A stretch of DNA of 46,568 bases, taken from the NCBI GenBank assembly GCA_945901935.1, contig CAMDLX010000007.1:1-46568 (forward strand). The letters are read 5' to 3'. The notes beneath the pieces are model-generated. The model saw only the letters and a list, made by a program, of their open reading frames with translations, made no database searches and had not been told where the DNA came from. The DNA comes from Bifidobacterium breve. Lineage in GTDB: Bacteria; Actinomycetota; Acidimicrobiia; Acidimicrobiales; Microtrichaceae. The position numbers and the translations under genes were made by a program. Below are positions 8,771-19,441 of the stretch, one piece after another; position 1 is the stretch's first letter, and the number at the start of each line of letters is the position of its first letter.

Positions 8771-8787
8771 GTGAACAAACCGTTCAC
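8771..8787 (+). other. Short hairpin upstream of atpA
   Basis: gtgaac and gttcac flank a five-base loop (aaacc), giving a six-pair hairpin 44 bases before the atpA ATG. The GTG that begins the left arm is in frame with atpA but is not the likely start, because a good aggag lies at 8816-8820. It may influence translation or RNA stability; that is inference. Confidence 0.5.
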
Positions 8788-8830
8788 TGATTACACCGCA
8801 CCAACACCACGCCGCAGGAGATTTCCCCAC

Positions 8831-10477
8831 ATGGCTGAACTCACAATCAATACTGCCGACATCAGCGCAGCAATCAAGAAAAACCTCGAGGGGTTTACCC
8901 CTGATGTATCGCTGACCCAAGTAGGTCGCGTGCTCGAGGTGGGCGATGGTATCGCTCGAGTCTCGGGATTGCCCGACGCAGCAGTGAACGAACTGCTCGA
9001 GTTTGAATCAGGACTGCTTGGCCTAGCTCTCAACCTTGATGAGGAGTCAATCGGAGCAGTGGTGCTCGGCGAGGTTGACTCCATCGAAGAGGGTCAGTCA
9101 GTGAAGGCGACTGGCAACATCTTGTCGGTTCCCGTTGGTGATGGTCTGCTCGGCCGAGTTGTCAACACCCTCGGCGAGCCAATCGACGGCAAGGGTCCAC
9201 TGAGTAATGTGCAGTCTCGCCGCATGGAGATTCAGGCCCCAGGAATTATGGGCCGCCAGCCGGTGAAGGAGCCGATGCAGACAGGCATCAAGGCGATTGA
9301 CTCCCTTATTCCCGTGGGTCGCGGTCAGCGAGAACTGATCATTGGTGACCGCAAGACTGGCAAGACCACCGTTGCGATTGACACGATCATTAATCAGCGT
9401 GGCCTAGGTGTGAAGTGCATCTACGTAGCCGTTGGGCTCAAGGCTTCAACAGTTGCTCAAACGGTGGCAACACTTGAAGAGCGTGGAGCACTTGATTACA
9501 CCGTGGTGGTTGTTGCGCCTGCATCAGACCCAGCACCCTTCAAGTATCTTGCCCCCTACTCCGGATGTGCCATGGGCCAACACTGGATGGACAACGGCGA
9601 GCACGCTCTCATCGTGTATGACGATCTGTCGAAGCAGGCTGAGGCCTACCGCCAGGTTTCGTTGCTTCTCCGCCGTCCGCCAGGGCGTGAGGCTTACCCA
9701 GGTGACGTGTTCTATCTACATAGCCGCTTGCTTGAGCGTGCTGCTCGACTCAAGGATGAGCCGGGCAAGCCAGGTGGTTCTTTGACGGCACTGCCCATCA
9801 TCGAAACCAAAGCCGGCGACGTTTCTGCTTATATTCCAACCAACGTAATCTCGATTACTGATGGTCAGATTTTCTTGCAGGACGACCTCTTCAAGTCCGG
9901 CATTCGCCCCGCAGTAGACGTGGGTATTTCGGTGTCACGTGTGGGTTCCTCGGCGCAGATCAAGGCCATGAAGAAGGCCGTTGGAACGCTCAAGTCTGAT
10001 CTTCAGCAGTTCCGCGACCTTGAGGCGTTCGCCGCTTTCGGATCTGACCTCGATGCTGCATCCAAAGCACAGCTTGAGCGTGGTTACCGTTTGACCGAAC
10101 TGCTCAAGCAGGGGATCAACTCTCCGATGTCGGTTGAAGAACAATGTGTGGTGCTCTTCGCCGCAACTCGTGGTTATCTCGACAACATCGAGATCTCTGA
10201 TGTGGCCGGCTATGAGGCCAGCTTGATTGAGTGGTTCCGCACCCGTCATAGCGACGCACTCGAAGGCATTCGCAGCAGCGGCGACATCGCCGATGTTGAC
10301 GGCTTTGAAGCAGCTATCAAGGCCTTTACCGAGCAGTTCGAAGGGGCAGTTGCCGACGGCTCAGCTCCCGAGATCGAGGCCATGGCACAGGCCGAGGCCA
10401 GCTTGCAACGTGCACCGATTCATCTGCCCGAAGAAGAGATTGTCCGTCCAGACTCCGCCGACACAGAGCTTCGCTGA
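8831..10477 (+). CDS. atpA: F1Fo ATP synthase subunit alpha
   Basis: Non-catalytic nucleotide-binding subunit of F1. The 548-residue product has Walker A GDRKTGKT at residues 172-179 and Walker B IVYDD. The alpha signature [29 protein letters not shown] is present, as is the N-terminal delta-contact region. The C-terminal tail (about residues 515-548) is acidic and Ala-rich, slightly longer than the core family. ATG 8831 is chosen over an in-frame GTG at 8771 because AGGAG at 8816-8820 is well spaced and the sequence from MAEL matches where alpha subunits begin. It is followed by atpG after 31 bases. Confidence 0.97.
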   Translation: MAELTINTADISAAIKKNLEGFTPDVSLTQVGRVLEVGDGIARVSGLPDAAVNELLEFESGLLGLALNLDEESIGAVVLGEVDSIEEGQSVKATGNILSVPVGDGLLGRVVNTLGEPIDGKGPLSNVQSRRMEIQAPGIMGRQPVKEPMQTGIKAIDSLIPVGRGQRELIIGDRKTGKTTVAIDTIINQRGLGVKCIYVAVGLKASTVAQTVATLEERGALDYTVVVVAPASDPAPFKYLAPYSGCAMGQHWMDNGEHALIVYDDLSKQAEAYRQVSLLLRRPPGREAYPGDVFYLHSRLLERAARLKDEPGKPGGSLTALPIIETKAGDVSAYIPTNVISITDGQIFLQDDLFKSGIRPAVDVGISVSRVGSSAQIKAMKKAVGTLKSDLQQFRDLEAFAAFGSDLDAASKAQLERGYRLTELLKQGINSPMSVEEQCVVLFAATRGYLDNIEISDVAGYEASLIEWFRTRHSDALEGIRSSGDIADVDGFEAAIKAFTEQFEGAVADGSAPEIEAMAQAEASLQRAPIHLPEEEIVRPDSADTELR

Positions 10478-10508
10478 AGTTTCGGACGATCGGAAGTAGG
10501 GAGACCCC

Positions 10509-13061
<2,553 letters not shown>

Positions 13062-13062
<1 letters not shown>

Positions 13063-13466
13063 TGCCGCTTCTCGTCGAACTTGTCTCTCCTGAGCGCGTT
13101 GCGTACACAGGCGAAGCCAAGATGGTGATTTGTCGTACCACCACCGGCGACATCGCCTTTTTGCCAGGCCACGTTCCCTTTATCGGCGTACTCGCAACGC
13201 ACCCAGTGCGAGTTTTGCTCGAGGATGGCGGCGAGCAGATTATTGCTGTGCATCAAGGATTCGTAGAGGTGTCACCTCCTGAAGATGGCACCACTCGCGT
13301 CACGATTCTTTCGGATGTATGCGAGTTGTCCGAGACCATCGAGGTGGCTCGGGCGCAGCAGGCCAAGAGTGCTGCTGAGTCGGCACTTGCGAGCGATTCA
13401 GAAGATGTTGAAGCTGCTGCAGCGTTGCGTCGAGCGAATGTTCGACTCTCTGTAGCAAACGCCTAG
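13062..13466 (+). CDS. atpC: F1Fo ATP synthase subunit epsilon
   Basis: Inhibitory and coupling subunit of the rotor. The beta-sandwich domain is clear (LVELVSPERVAYTGEAKMV, then the conserved G-IAFLPGHVPFIGVL), followed by a helical C-terminal segment rich in Ala and Glu, about residues 90-134. The length (134 residues) is normal. The ATG overlaps the atpD stop (TAATG). The stop codon lies inside the left arm of a strong hairpin, marking the end of the operon. Confidence 0.95.
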
Positions 13467-13487
13467 GTCCGAAGTCCGAGGCGTTTG
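13456..13487 (+). terminator. Hairpin at the end of the ATP synthase operon
   Basis: caaacgcctagg (13456-13467) pairs with ccgaggcgtttg (13476-13487) around an eight-base loop: 11 of 12 pairs, with one A-G mismatch. The atpC stop codon is inside the left arm. No T-run follows, as is common for actinobacterial terminators, so it could also be an RNA-protecting structure. Confidence 0.7.
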
Positions 13488-13524
13488 GCGGCACAGGCCC
13501 TCTGTCGTACTCGTCGCTCTCACC

Positions 13525-13530
13525 TAATGT
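13525..13530 (+). promoter_or_regulatory. Predicted -10 element (TAATGT) for a leaderless 2H-GNAT mRNA
   Basis: TAATGT ends six bases before the ATG at 13537, so transcription would begin at or next to the start codon. There is no Shine-Dalgarno sequence. It matches the TANNNT-N6/7-start pattern found at other unit heads in this window. No clear -35 is visible. Confidence 0.5.
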
Positions 13531-13536
13531 TGGTAG

Positions 13537-14559
13537 ATGCCACGTCGCCGAGTCGCAGTCGCGCTCCTGCCTCCCGCTTCGATCTCGGCCAAGATCCAAG
13601 CTGTTCGGTCCCTTCTTGGTGATCCGCGGATCGATCGTATTGCCCCTCATTTGACCTTGGTTCCGCCAGTCAACCTGGCTGATCAGGACGTAGAGCAGTT
13701 GCAAGGCCTGCTGAGGTCAGTTGCTTCGGCTACAACACCGTTCACGCTCAGACTCGGTCCCATGAGTTCATTCTCTCCGGACACACCGACCTTGCACCTT
13801 GCCGTACAGGGAGACCTACCTGCGCTTCGTGCCCTACGTGATCAACTCAGAGTGCCGCCCGTGAACCGGCCCGAGGTCTGGCCGTTCACTGCGCATGTGA
13901 CGCTTCGTGACTCGGTGCCCGCAGATCAGATTCCACCTGCGTTGCAGTTGTTCACGGGGGAACTTCCGCCTTGGCATGTAGGCAGGCTGTATCTGCTGGA
14001 GTTCTCGCCGCTCAACAAGGCAGAGGTTTGGTTGCCGATCATTGAAGAGCCCTTTGAAGCTCCGGTGGTGGTTGGCCGCGGCGGGGTTGAGTTACTGCTG
14101 CGCACAGTGAATCTTCTTGAGCCCCGTGTGGCTCAGTTGTTCACGGGCATGGGATATCAGCTTGATTCGGAGGAAGAAGATCTCAGCGGGTTGATGCTTG
14201 TTGTGGCTGAACGGCTCGAGCGTCCCGGTGTGCCGGTGGCAGCGGCTATCGGGACAGTGGCGGGCAGGACTGCCGAGTTGCTGCAGCTCTGTGTTGACTC
14301 CGAACACCGTCGTGTTGGAATTGGCCGCCAAGTGCTGATGCACTGGTGCGCTGAGGCCGCCCGTCGCGGAGCGATGCGTGCTGTGGTCTCTCATCCGTTA
14401 GAGGTTGAGTCGCAACTGGCCAATTCGCAACTGGCCAATTCAGTTGCCTCTGAGGCTACGACTTCCTCGATCAGCGCAGCCGAGGTGCTGCAGGGCTGCG
14501 GCTTTACGCCCGTGGGTCGCAGCATGTTGCGAGAGTTGTTGGTCTACTCGGGGGAGTAG
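13537..14559 (+). CDS. Fusion of a 2H phosphoesterase (LigT-like) and a GNAT acetyltransferase
   Basis: Two-domain protein of 340 residues. The N-terminal half (about 1-170) is a 2H phosphoesterase of the 2'-5' RNA ligase/cyclic phosphodiesterase group: the paired histidine motifs are H38-L-T and H120-V-T, each followed by a hydrophobic residue, and WP-FTAH precedes the second. The C-terminal half (about 175-340) is GNAT-like, with the acetyl-CoA loop RRVGIG at 258-263 in VDSEHRRVGIGRQVL. A duplicated 15-base unit gives SQLANSQLANS near residue 293-303. Substrates are unknown; the RNA-ligase name of the family should not be taken as function. It starts a unit just after the atp operon and is probably leaderless. 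Confidence 0.8.
   Translation: MPRRRVAVALLPPASISAKIQAVRSLLGDPRIDRIAPHLTLVPPVNLADQDVEQLQGLLRSVASATTPFTLRLGPMSSFSPDTPTLHLAVQGDLPALRALRDQLRVPPVNRPEVWPFTAHVTLRDSVPADQIPPALQLFTGELPPWHVGRLYLLEFSPLNKAEVWLPIIEEPFEAPVVVGRGGVELLLRTVNLLEPRVAQLFTGMGYQLDSEEEDLSGLMLVVAERLERPGVPVAAAIGTVAGRTAELLQLCVDSEHRRVGIGRQVLMHWCAEAARRGAMRAVVSHPLEVESQLANSQLANSVASEATTSSISAAEVLQGCGFTPVGRSMLRELLVYSGE
14411..14440 (+). repeat. 15-base direct duplication inside the 2H-GNAT gene
   Basis: Two exact adjacent copies of cgcaactggccaatt (14411-14425 and 14426-14440), in frame, encoding SQLAN twice in the GNAT domain. Exact identity suggests a recent slippage or duplication event that kept the frame. Confidence 0.9.
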
Positions 14560-14562
14560 TCT
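14557..14562 (+). promoter_or_regulatory. Predicted -10 element (TAGTCT) for the SDR gene, overlapping the upstream stop codon
   Basis: TAGTCT ends six bases before ATG 14569, the same geometry as other predicted leaderless starts here. Its first three bases are the TAG stop of the 2H-GNAT gene, so the termination codon also forms the core of the proposed promoter. No Shine-Dalgarno sequence precedes the ATG. Confidence 0.45.
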
Positions 14563-14568
14563 CGGCCC

Positions 14569-15411
14569 ATGCCCTCCGATTCCGTTGCCGACACTGCGCG
14601 TTCCGCAAGGGGACTGCCTAGCTCGAACCGGTGGAAGAAAGTTCTGATCACGGGTGCTTCGAGCGGTATCGGCGAGGCCTTCGCCCGCCAGCTAGCTGCC
14701 GAGGGCTCGGACCTGATTCTTGTAGCGCGAGGCGTAGAGAAGCTCAACGAGATCGCTCAGGAACTAGAGCAATCTCACGGTGTACAGGTGAAGGTATGTG
14801 AGGCGGATTTGAGTGCCCCTGTCGCTCGAGCTGCCATTGAGCGTCTTCTAGCCGACCCCGAACTACCCATTGACCTTTTGATCAATAATGCGGGCTTTGG
14901 AACAAACGGAGACTTCTCGGAGTTGCCGATTGCCCGAGAGGAACAAGAAGTTCAGGTCAACGTTGTCGCCGTTCTTCGGCTCACTTCTGCAGCCCTTCCC
15001 GCCATGTTGCAGCGCAATTCTGGGGCGATTCTCAATGTGGGCTCCATCGCAGGGCTGTACCCTGCACCCGGCAGCGCGACCTATTGCGCAACCAAGGCGT
15101 TCCTCTGCTCCTTTGGGGATTCCTTGTTTGAAGAACTCCGAGGCACTGGTGTTTCAATGACCACGGCGCTACCCGGTTTCACGTCCACAGAATTTCAGAA
15201 GCGTTCCAATTGGGAGGACCAACGTTCCGTCCCGAAGGCGGCCTGGCTCACTGCGGCAAAGGTTGCTGCGGACTCACTCGATGGTGTCAGCGCAAGGAAG
15301 GCACGCGTTGTGCCAGCGCTCGGCTATCGGGCACTGGTGAGCGCCACAGCCCCGCTTCCACCCTCTACTCGCCGGTGGATTCTTGGTCGCGGTAGCCGGG
15401 CACTGCGCTAG
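14569..15411 (+). CDS. Short-chain dehydrogenase/reductase (SDR), DltE/YqjQ-like
   Basis: Classical SDR of 280 residues. Seen: nucleotide-binding TGASSGIG at residues 28-35 after a 20-residue N-terminal extension, LINNAGFG, catalytic Ser in NVGSIAGL, and Y-x3-K in ATYCATKAFL. The segment after the active site (PGFTSTEF) is also typical. The substrate cannot be read from sequence; relatives of this shape are often broad-range carbonyl reductases, and NADP is likely from the Arg after the second strand (LVARG). It converges on the ABC permease gene with a gap of 25 bases. Confidence 0.88.
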   Translation: MPSDSVADTARSARGLPSSNRWKKVLITGASSGIGEAFARQLAAEGSDLILVARGVEKLNEIAQELEQSHGVQVKVCEADLSAPVARAAIERLLADPELPIDLLINNAGFGTNGDFSELPIAREEQEVQVNVVAVLRLTSAALPAMLQRNSGAILNVGSIAGLYPAPGSATYCATKAFLCSFGDSLFEELRGTGVSMTTALPGFTSTEFQKRSNWEDQRSVPKAAWLTAAKVAADSLDGVSARKARVVPALGYRALVSATAPLPPSTRRWILGRGSRALR

Positions 15412-15436
15412 GTCTGCGCCGCGGAGCCGAGCAGGT

Positions 15437-16273
15437 TCAGGCCTGACGGTATCGGTTGACCGCTAACGGTGCGGCAACAGCAGTGATTCCGACTATCCAG
15501 AGGAACACGGGGAGGCTCATGGAGACCCAGGTTGAACCCGGCAGGACTTCTCCCACCGAGAGCGCACGTAACAAGTTGGCCACCAAGGTGACCGGATTGT
15601 TCCGCGCAAACACCTGAAGCCAAGCCGGCATCGTGTACACGGGGGTAAACACGGAACTGATAAAGGTCAGCGGAAAGAGCCAGACAAAGCCAGCAGTCTG
15701 GGCGGTCTCGGCATCTTTGACCCTCATTCCGATATTGGTCATGATCCAGCACATCGAGGTTCCAAACGCCACGGCGACAAGGATCATCAGTAGTCCGAGT
15801 CCCAGACCACCTTGGAACCTAAATCCCACCACATAGCCAATTACTACTAGGACTGTGGCCACGGCAGTCAGGCGAATCATGTCTGCAAGAATGCGTCCGT
15901 TGAGGACTGCTGACCGGCTAATCGGCAGGGATCGGAATCGGTCAATGATTCCATTTTGCAGGTCCTCGGCAAGACCAACTGCTGTAGCCGAAGTTCCAAA
16001 AACCAGCGTCTGCACCATGATTCCGGGAATCAGGAACTGTGCGTAGCTGACACCCGGTGGCAGCGCCTTACCGATAGCGCCACCGAATACATACGTGAAC
16101 AGCAGCACAAACATGATGGGCTGAATCAGCGTAAAGATGACCAACTGCGGTGTGCGAGGCAGGTGAACAAGGTTGCGCCATGCAATCACTCGACTGTCTT
16201 GGTAGATGGCGTTCAGGCCGCTGGGCCTGCGATAGGTGGCGGTCTCAGTTGAAACTGTGGCTGTGTCACTCAT
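15437..16273 (-). CDS. ABC-2 type transporter permease, DrrB-like
   Basis: Membrane subunit of a two-gene exporter. The 278-residue protein has six hydrophobic segments and the ABC-2 family pattern: IQPIMFVLLFTYVFGG in the first, the central GLAEDLQNGIIDRFRSLPISR stretch, and NPVTLVANLLRAL before the last. This is the DrrB (daunorubicin-resistance permease) layout. The start ATG at 16273 overlaps the stop of the ATPase gene (ATGA), so the pair is coupled. Exported substrate unknown; drugs, lipids or polyketides are typical for the family. Confidence 0.9.
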   Translation of the reverse strand: MSDTATVSTETATYRRPSGLNAIYQDSRVIAWRNLVHLPRTPQLVIFTLIQPIMFVLLFTYVFGGAIGKALPPGVSYAQFLIPGIMVQTLVFGTSATAVGLAEDLQNGIIDRFRSLPISRSAVLNGRILADMIRLTAVATVLVVIGYVVGFRFQGGLGLGLLMILVAVAFGTSMCWIMTNIGMRVKDAETAQTAGFVWLFPLTFISSVFTPVYTMPAWLQVFARNNPVTLVANLLRALSVGEVLPGSTWVSMSLPVFLWIVGITAVAAPLAVNRYRQA

Positions 16274-17292
16274 GAATTCATCGCTTCTGTGTTGGTGTCA
16301 CCGGATTTTGCATTTCCTGGAATCGAATCAGGGCCATCGTGCTCCTCTGTTTCGGTTCCGTGTCCGGTCAGAGCCATGAACACATCATCCAAACTCGGTC
16401 GGTGTAGGCGGAAGTCTGCAGGGGACAGGCCAGCATCAGTCAGCGCAGCAATTGCCCGAACTGCTAGTGCCGTGTCGCTGTCTACGCTGAGCGACAAAAG
16501 GCAGTCCTGCTCGTTTTGCTGAAGTCCACCCCTGGCAGAAAAGGGCTGGAGTACTGCGGCTGCGGATGCCAGTTCAGCAGTGGTTTCAAACTCAATTTCT
16601 AGGCTTCGGCCACCAGTTCGATCCTTGAGTTCGTCTGCGGTTCCCTCTTCGATGACCTGCCCGTGGTCGATGACCACGATGCGATCGGCGAGTTCGTCAG
16701 CCTCGTCAAGATATTGCGTGGTGAGCAACACAGTGGTTCCGTCAGCGACGAGCTCTCGCGTGATAGCCCAGAGTTCGCTGCGGCTTGCAGGATCGAGTCC
16801 CGTGGTGGGCTCATCTAGGAACAGCACCTCGGGGCTCCCCACCAGGCTGACTGCCAGGTCAACTCGTCGGCGCATGCCACCCGAGTAGGTCGTCACCTGA
16901 CGATCGGCGGCATCGGTGAGATCGAATCGTTCAAGCAGCACCGTTGCACGGGAACGAGCCTGAGTGGAACTCATGCCCAGGAGGCGGCCAACCATGCGAA
17001 GGTTCTCAGCCCCGGTCAGCTTCTCATCTACAGCCGCGTACTGCCCTGTGAGTCCAATGATGGAGCGAACGGCGTTGGCCTGAGTCGAAACGTCCAGCCC
17101 GCCCACTCTTGCAGTCCCCTGATCGGGAGCTAACAAGGTTGCTAGGACACGCACTGCAGTGGTCTTGCCAGCCCCATTTGGCCCGAGTAGCCCAAGCACG
17201 CTCCCTCGCTCCACCTGGAACGAAACACCCGCTAGGGCATGGGTGTCCCCAAAACTTTTATGGAGATTCTCAACTTCAATAATTGGGGGCAT
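16270..17292 (-). CDS. ABC transporter ATP-binding protein, DrrA-like
   Basis: ATPase partner of the downstream DrrB-like permease. Seen: Walker A GPNGAGKTTAVRVL, a Q-loop glutamine in TGQYAAVDEKLTG (typical of DrrA), signature YSGGMRRRVDLAVSL, Walker B VLFLDEPTTGLDP, and a C-terminal DrrA domain ending with LHRPSLDDVFMALTG. The last 30 residues are acidic and poorly conserved in kind. No Shine-Dalgarno sequence precedes the ATG at 17292; instead TAGCGT sits six bases upstream. It heads the two-gene unit. Confidence 0.93.
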   Translation of the reverse strand: MPPIIEVENLHKSFGDTHALAGVSFQVERGSVLGLLGPNGAGKTTAVRVLATLLAPDQGTARVGGLDVSTQANAVRSIIGLTGQYAAVDEKLTGAENLRMVGRLLGMSSTQARSRATVLLERFDLTDAADRQVTTYSGGMRRRVDLAVSLVGSPEVLFLDEPTTGLDPASRSELWAITRELVADGTTVLLTTQYLDEADELADRIVVIDHGQVIEEGTADELKDRTGGRSLEIEFETTAELASAAAVLQPFSARGGLQQNEQDCLLSLSVDSDTALAVRAIAALTDAGLSPADFRLHRPSLDDVFMALTGHGTETEEHDGPDSIPGNAKSGDTNTEAMNS

Positions 17293-17298
17293 CAGTCC

Positions 17299-17304
17299 AC
17301 GCTA
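17299..17304 (-). promoter_or_regulatory. Predicted -10 element (TAGCGT) for leaderless drrA-like mRNA
   Basis: On the minus strand TAGCGT is followed by six bases (ggactg) and then the ATG at 17292. No ribosome-binding site lies between them. The same hexamer and a seven-base gap precede ndk. Confidence 0.5.
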
Positions 17305-17392
17305 GTAGCCAATAAGTAGTCCCGTTTTCAACAACTTTGCTATCTATTCACGAGCCTGAAGATAAAGGCAATGAGACCGGGATGCAGACTTC

Positions 17393-18361
17393 TTAGCTCT
17401 CAAACTTGGTGTGTCGGTGTTGCGCATCAACAAATCGCACGGTCCCGGAGCGGGAGCGCATAACTAGTGACTGGGTCGTGGCACCAAGACGGTTGTAGTG
17501 CACACCTTTCAGCAAGTTCCCGTCAGTAATTCCAGTGGCAGCGAAGAAGCAATTGTCTCCGGCTACCAAGTCGTCAGTGCCAAGAACCCGATCAAGGTCG
17601 TGACCAAAGGCAATTGCTGCCTCGCGTTCTGCGTCATCGCGGGCAAAAAGCCGCCCAACTAACTCGCCGCCCAAGCATTTCAGCGCTGCAGCGGCAATAA
17701 CGCCTTCGGGGGTGCCTCCGATTCCAAAGAGGATGTCGACTCCCGTGTCGGGAATCGCCGTAGCGATAGCCCCTGGTGCGTCGCCATCACCGATCAGGCG
17801 AATGCGGGCTCCTGCTGAGCGAATCTGATCAACTATCTCGGCGTGGCGAGGGCGGTCCAGCACCATGGCTGTGATTTCGCGAACTTCTAATCCTTTGGCC
17901 TTAGCCACGGCCTTCAAGTTCTCTGCAACCGTGGCCCGAATGTCCACCACGCCAGCAGCTTCGGGGCCAACGGCAATTTTTTCCATATAAACAATCGGAC
18001 CCGGGTCGAACATGGACCCCTTTTCGGATACCGCAATGATCGAGGTTGCACCGCCGCGACCCGTTGCAGTGAGTGTGGTTCCTTCAACAGGGTCGACTGC
18101 AATGTCGACCTGTGGATCAGATCCGTCTCCGACGACCTCGCCGTTGTAGAGCATAGGAGCCTCGTCTTTTTCGCCCTCGCCAATGATCACCGTGCCGGTC
18201 ATCTGCACGGTTCCCATGATGAGCCGCATGGCATCCACGGCTGCACCGTCGGCACCCTCTTTGTCACCGCGACCAACCCAGTCTGAAGCTGCCAGGGCGG
18301 CTGCTTCGGTGGTGCGAACGAGTTCCATTGCAAGGTTACGGTCTGGTGCTTGTCTGGACAT
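17393..18361 (-). CDS. glpX: Class II fructose-1,6-bisphosphatase
   Basis: Hydrolyses fructose 1,6-bisphosphate in gluconeogenesis. The 322-residue protein shows the lithium-sensitive phosphatase motifs [13 protein letters not shown] and DPVEGTT (about residues 80-115), then VLDRPRH and the glycine-rich [14 protein letters not shown] characteristic of GlpX. Class II enzymes are the usual FBPase of Actinobacteria. Start chosen at ATG 18361 (MSRQAPDRN), where family members begin; a longer in-frame opening to 18394 lacks similarity. TATCCT lies six bases before this ATG and there is no Shine-Dalgarno sequence, suggesting a leaderless mRNA. Confidence 0.94.
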   Translation of the reverse strand: MSRQAPDRNLAMELVRTTEAAALAASDWVGRGDKEGADGAAVDAMRLIMGTVQMTGTVIIGEGEKDEAPMLYNGEVVGDGSDPQVDIAVDPVEGTTLTATGRGGATSIIAVSEKGSMFDPGPIVYMEKIAVGPEAAGVVDIRATVAENLKAVAKAKGLEVREITAMVLDRPRHAEIVDQIRSAGARIRLIGDGDAPGAIATAIPDTGVDILFGIGGTPEGVIAAAALKCLGGELVGRLFARDDAEREAAIAFGHDLDRVLGTDDLVAGDNCFFAATGITDGNLLKGVHYNRLGATTQSLVMRSRSGTVRFVDAQHRHTKFES

Positions 18362-18367
18362 CTCTGG

Positions 18368-18373
18368 AGGATA
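18368..18373 (-). promoter_or_regulatory. Predicted -10 element (TATCCT) for glpX
   Basis: Minus-strand TATCCT-ccagag-ATG. The identical hexamer and spacing occur before obgE (TATCCT-tatgct-GTG). The ATG chosen on family length is the one this spacing supports. Confidence 0.5.
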
Positions 18374-18470
18374 CCCACTGCAGGGAAGCACCACTCACTT
18401 CTGATTGTGAATTCCCGGAATTCGCTAGACAGTTCAAGCGTGGCGCTGCGGAGCATGCGATCATTTCGCT

Positions 18471-19283
18471 GTGACTGAATCGAGTACGGATCCATCGAAC
18501 CCTGAACAAGATGCCGAGGAGTTTTTAGCTTCGGAAGATGTTGGCCTAGAAGACGGCCAGATGGCGTATGAGTGTTCAAGCTGGGCCGGTGAATCCCGAG
18601 GTCTTCTTGGCAGCTTGTTGGTCTCTGCTGGGATCAATCATGCTTGGCAAGGCACCACGGTCACGGTGCATGAAGCTGATGAGGAACGCGTGGACGCTCT
18701 CATTGATGATGTGCTTGCCTCGGCTCGCCCAGCCCTCGACCCGCGAGTGGCAAAATTGGTATTTGTTGTCGGTTCTTGGCCGGTGGCACTACAGACCGAG
18801 CTCGTTGACCAACTCACTGCAGCGCAGATCCCCTATGAATGGGACATGCAGGGCGACCTGATTGTTCGTGAGTCCGATGAGGAGGAGGTGGAGGCCGTTC
18901 TAGAACTACTCCCTGACCCTGAAGAGGAGTCTGAACTGCACAGCAGTGAACTCTCGAGCGATGACGGAGTAGCAGTACATGAATTACTCGATCGCGTGTT
19001 CATGACTGCCTCGCGTTTGGTGAAGCATCCAACTGACGCCGCTGCAACCGTCGGATTAGTTGATGCCAACTCTGTTTTGCAGCAGCTTGCGGTGCCGTTT
19101 GGTTTTGAGCCGCCTCAATGGGATCGCCTCGTCTCGGCAGCAAGGGCCGTTGCAGAAGCCATTGAGCCTCCTGCGACTTCGGTGGCAGACACTGATTCCG
19201 ATGGGCCCACAGAGCCTGCAACCGACAGTGAGATTATGGAGCTTGCAAGAACCCTTGTTGATCAAGTCCGGCTCTACGTCTGA
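18471..19283 (+). CDS. Protein of unknown function with an internal duplication
   Basis: I do not recognise this 270-residue acidic, soluble protein. After an acidic N-terminus come two similar units at about residues 33-82 and 97-147. Trp38/Trp103, Ile55/Ile120, Trp59/Trp124 and Asp70/Asp136 align at a spacing of 65-66, each followed by an E-E-x-V-[DE]-A-[VL] helix. The fold pattern recalls small signal-transducing DUF2007-type domains, but that is a guess. The rest (about 160-270) is helical and acidic. GTG 18471 is the likely start; GATCAT lies six bases upstream, one base off the leaderless pattern. It is transcribed divergently from glpX. The only long open frame here, and codon use matches the neighbours. 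Confidence 0.75.
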   Translation: MTESSTDPSNPEQDAEEFLASEDVGLEDGQMAYECSSWAGESRGLLGSLLVSAGINHAWQGTTVTVHEADEERVDALIDDVLASARPALDPRVAKLVFVVGSWPVALQTELVDQLTAAQIPYEWDMQGDLIVRESDEEEVEAVLELLPDPEEESELHSSELSSDDGVAVHELLDRVFMTASRLVKHPTDAAATVGLVDANSVLQQLAVPFGFEPPQWDRLVSAARAVAEAIEPPATSVADTDSDGPTEPATDSEIMELARTLVDQVRLYV

Positions 19284-19296
19284 AATACGTGACTCG

Positions 19297-19361
19297 ATGG
19301 CAGGCACAGTTGCAGGATGGCAGGCACAGTTGCAGCATGGCAGGCACAGTTGCAGCATGGC
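19297..19361 (+). repeat. 20-base tandem repeat, three copies
   Basis: atggcaggcacagttgcag followed by g or c repeats three times (19297-19316, 19317-19336, 19337-19356), with the start of a fourth (atggc). Copies differ at a single base. It lies 13 bases after the stop of the duplicated-domain protein and 80 bases before the LegB-like gene. The unit is not palindromic, and there are no spacers, so it is not CRISPR. Confidence 0.92.
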
Positions 19362-19441
19362 CTGTGGTTCAGTCTGAGCGGCCTACCCTTCAGACACTGA
19401 TCTGGTGCATACGTTCTAGCTATTGAGGAGATTGAGTACAG

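Noticed and set aside
8771-8830. Longer atpA start at GTG 8771
   Set aside because: AGGAG at 8816-8820 and family alignment support ATG 8831. The GTG is part of a hairpin.
19297-19361. CRISPR-like array
   Set aside because: The 20-base units are directly adjacent with no spacers, and no cas gene is nearby.
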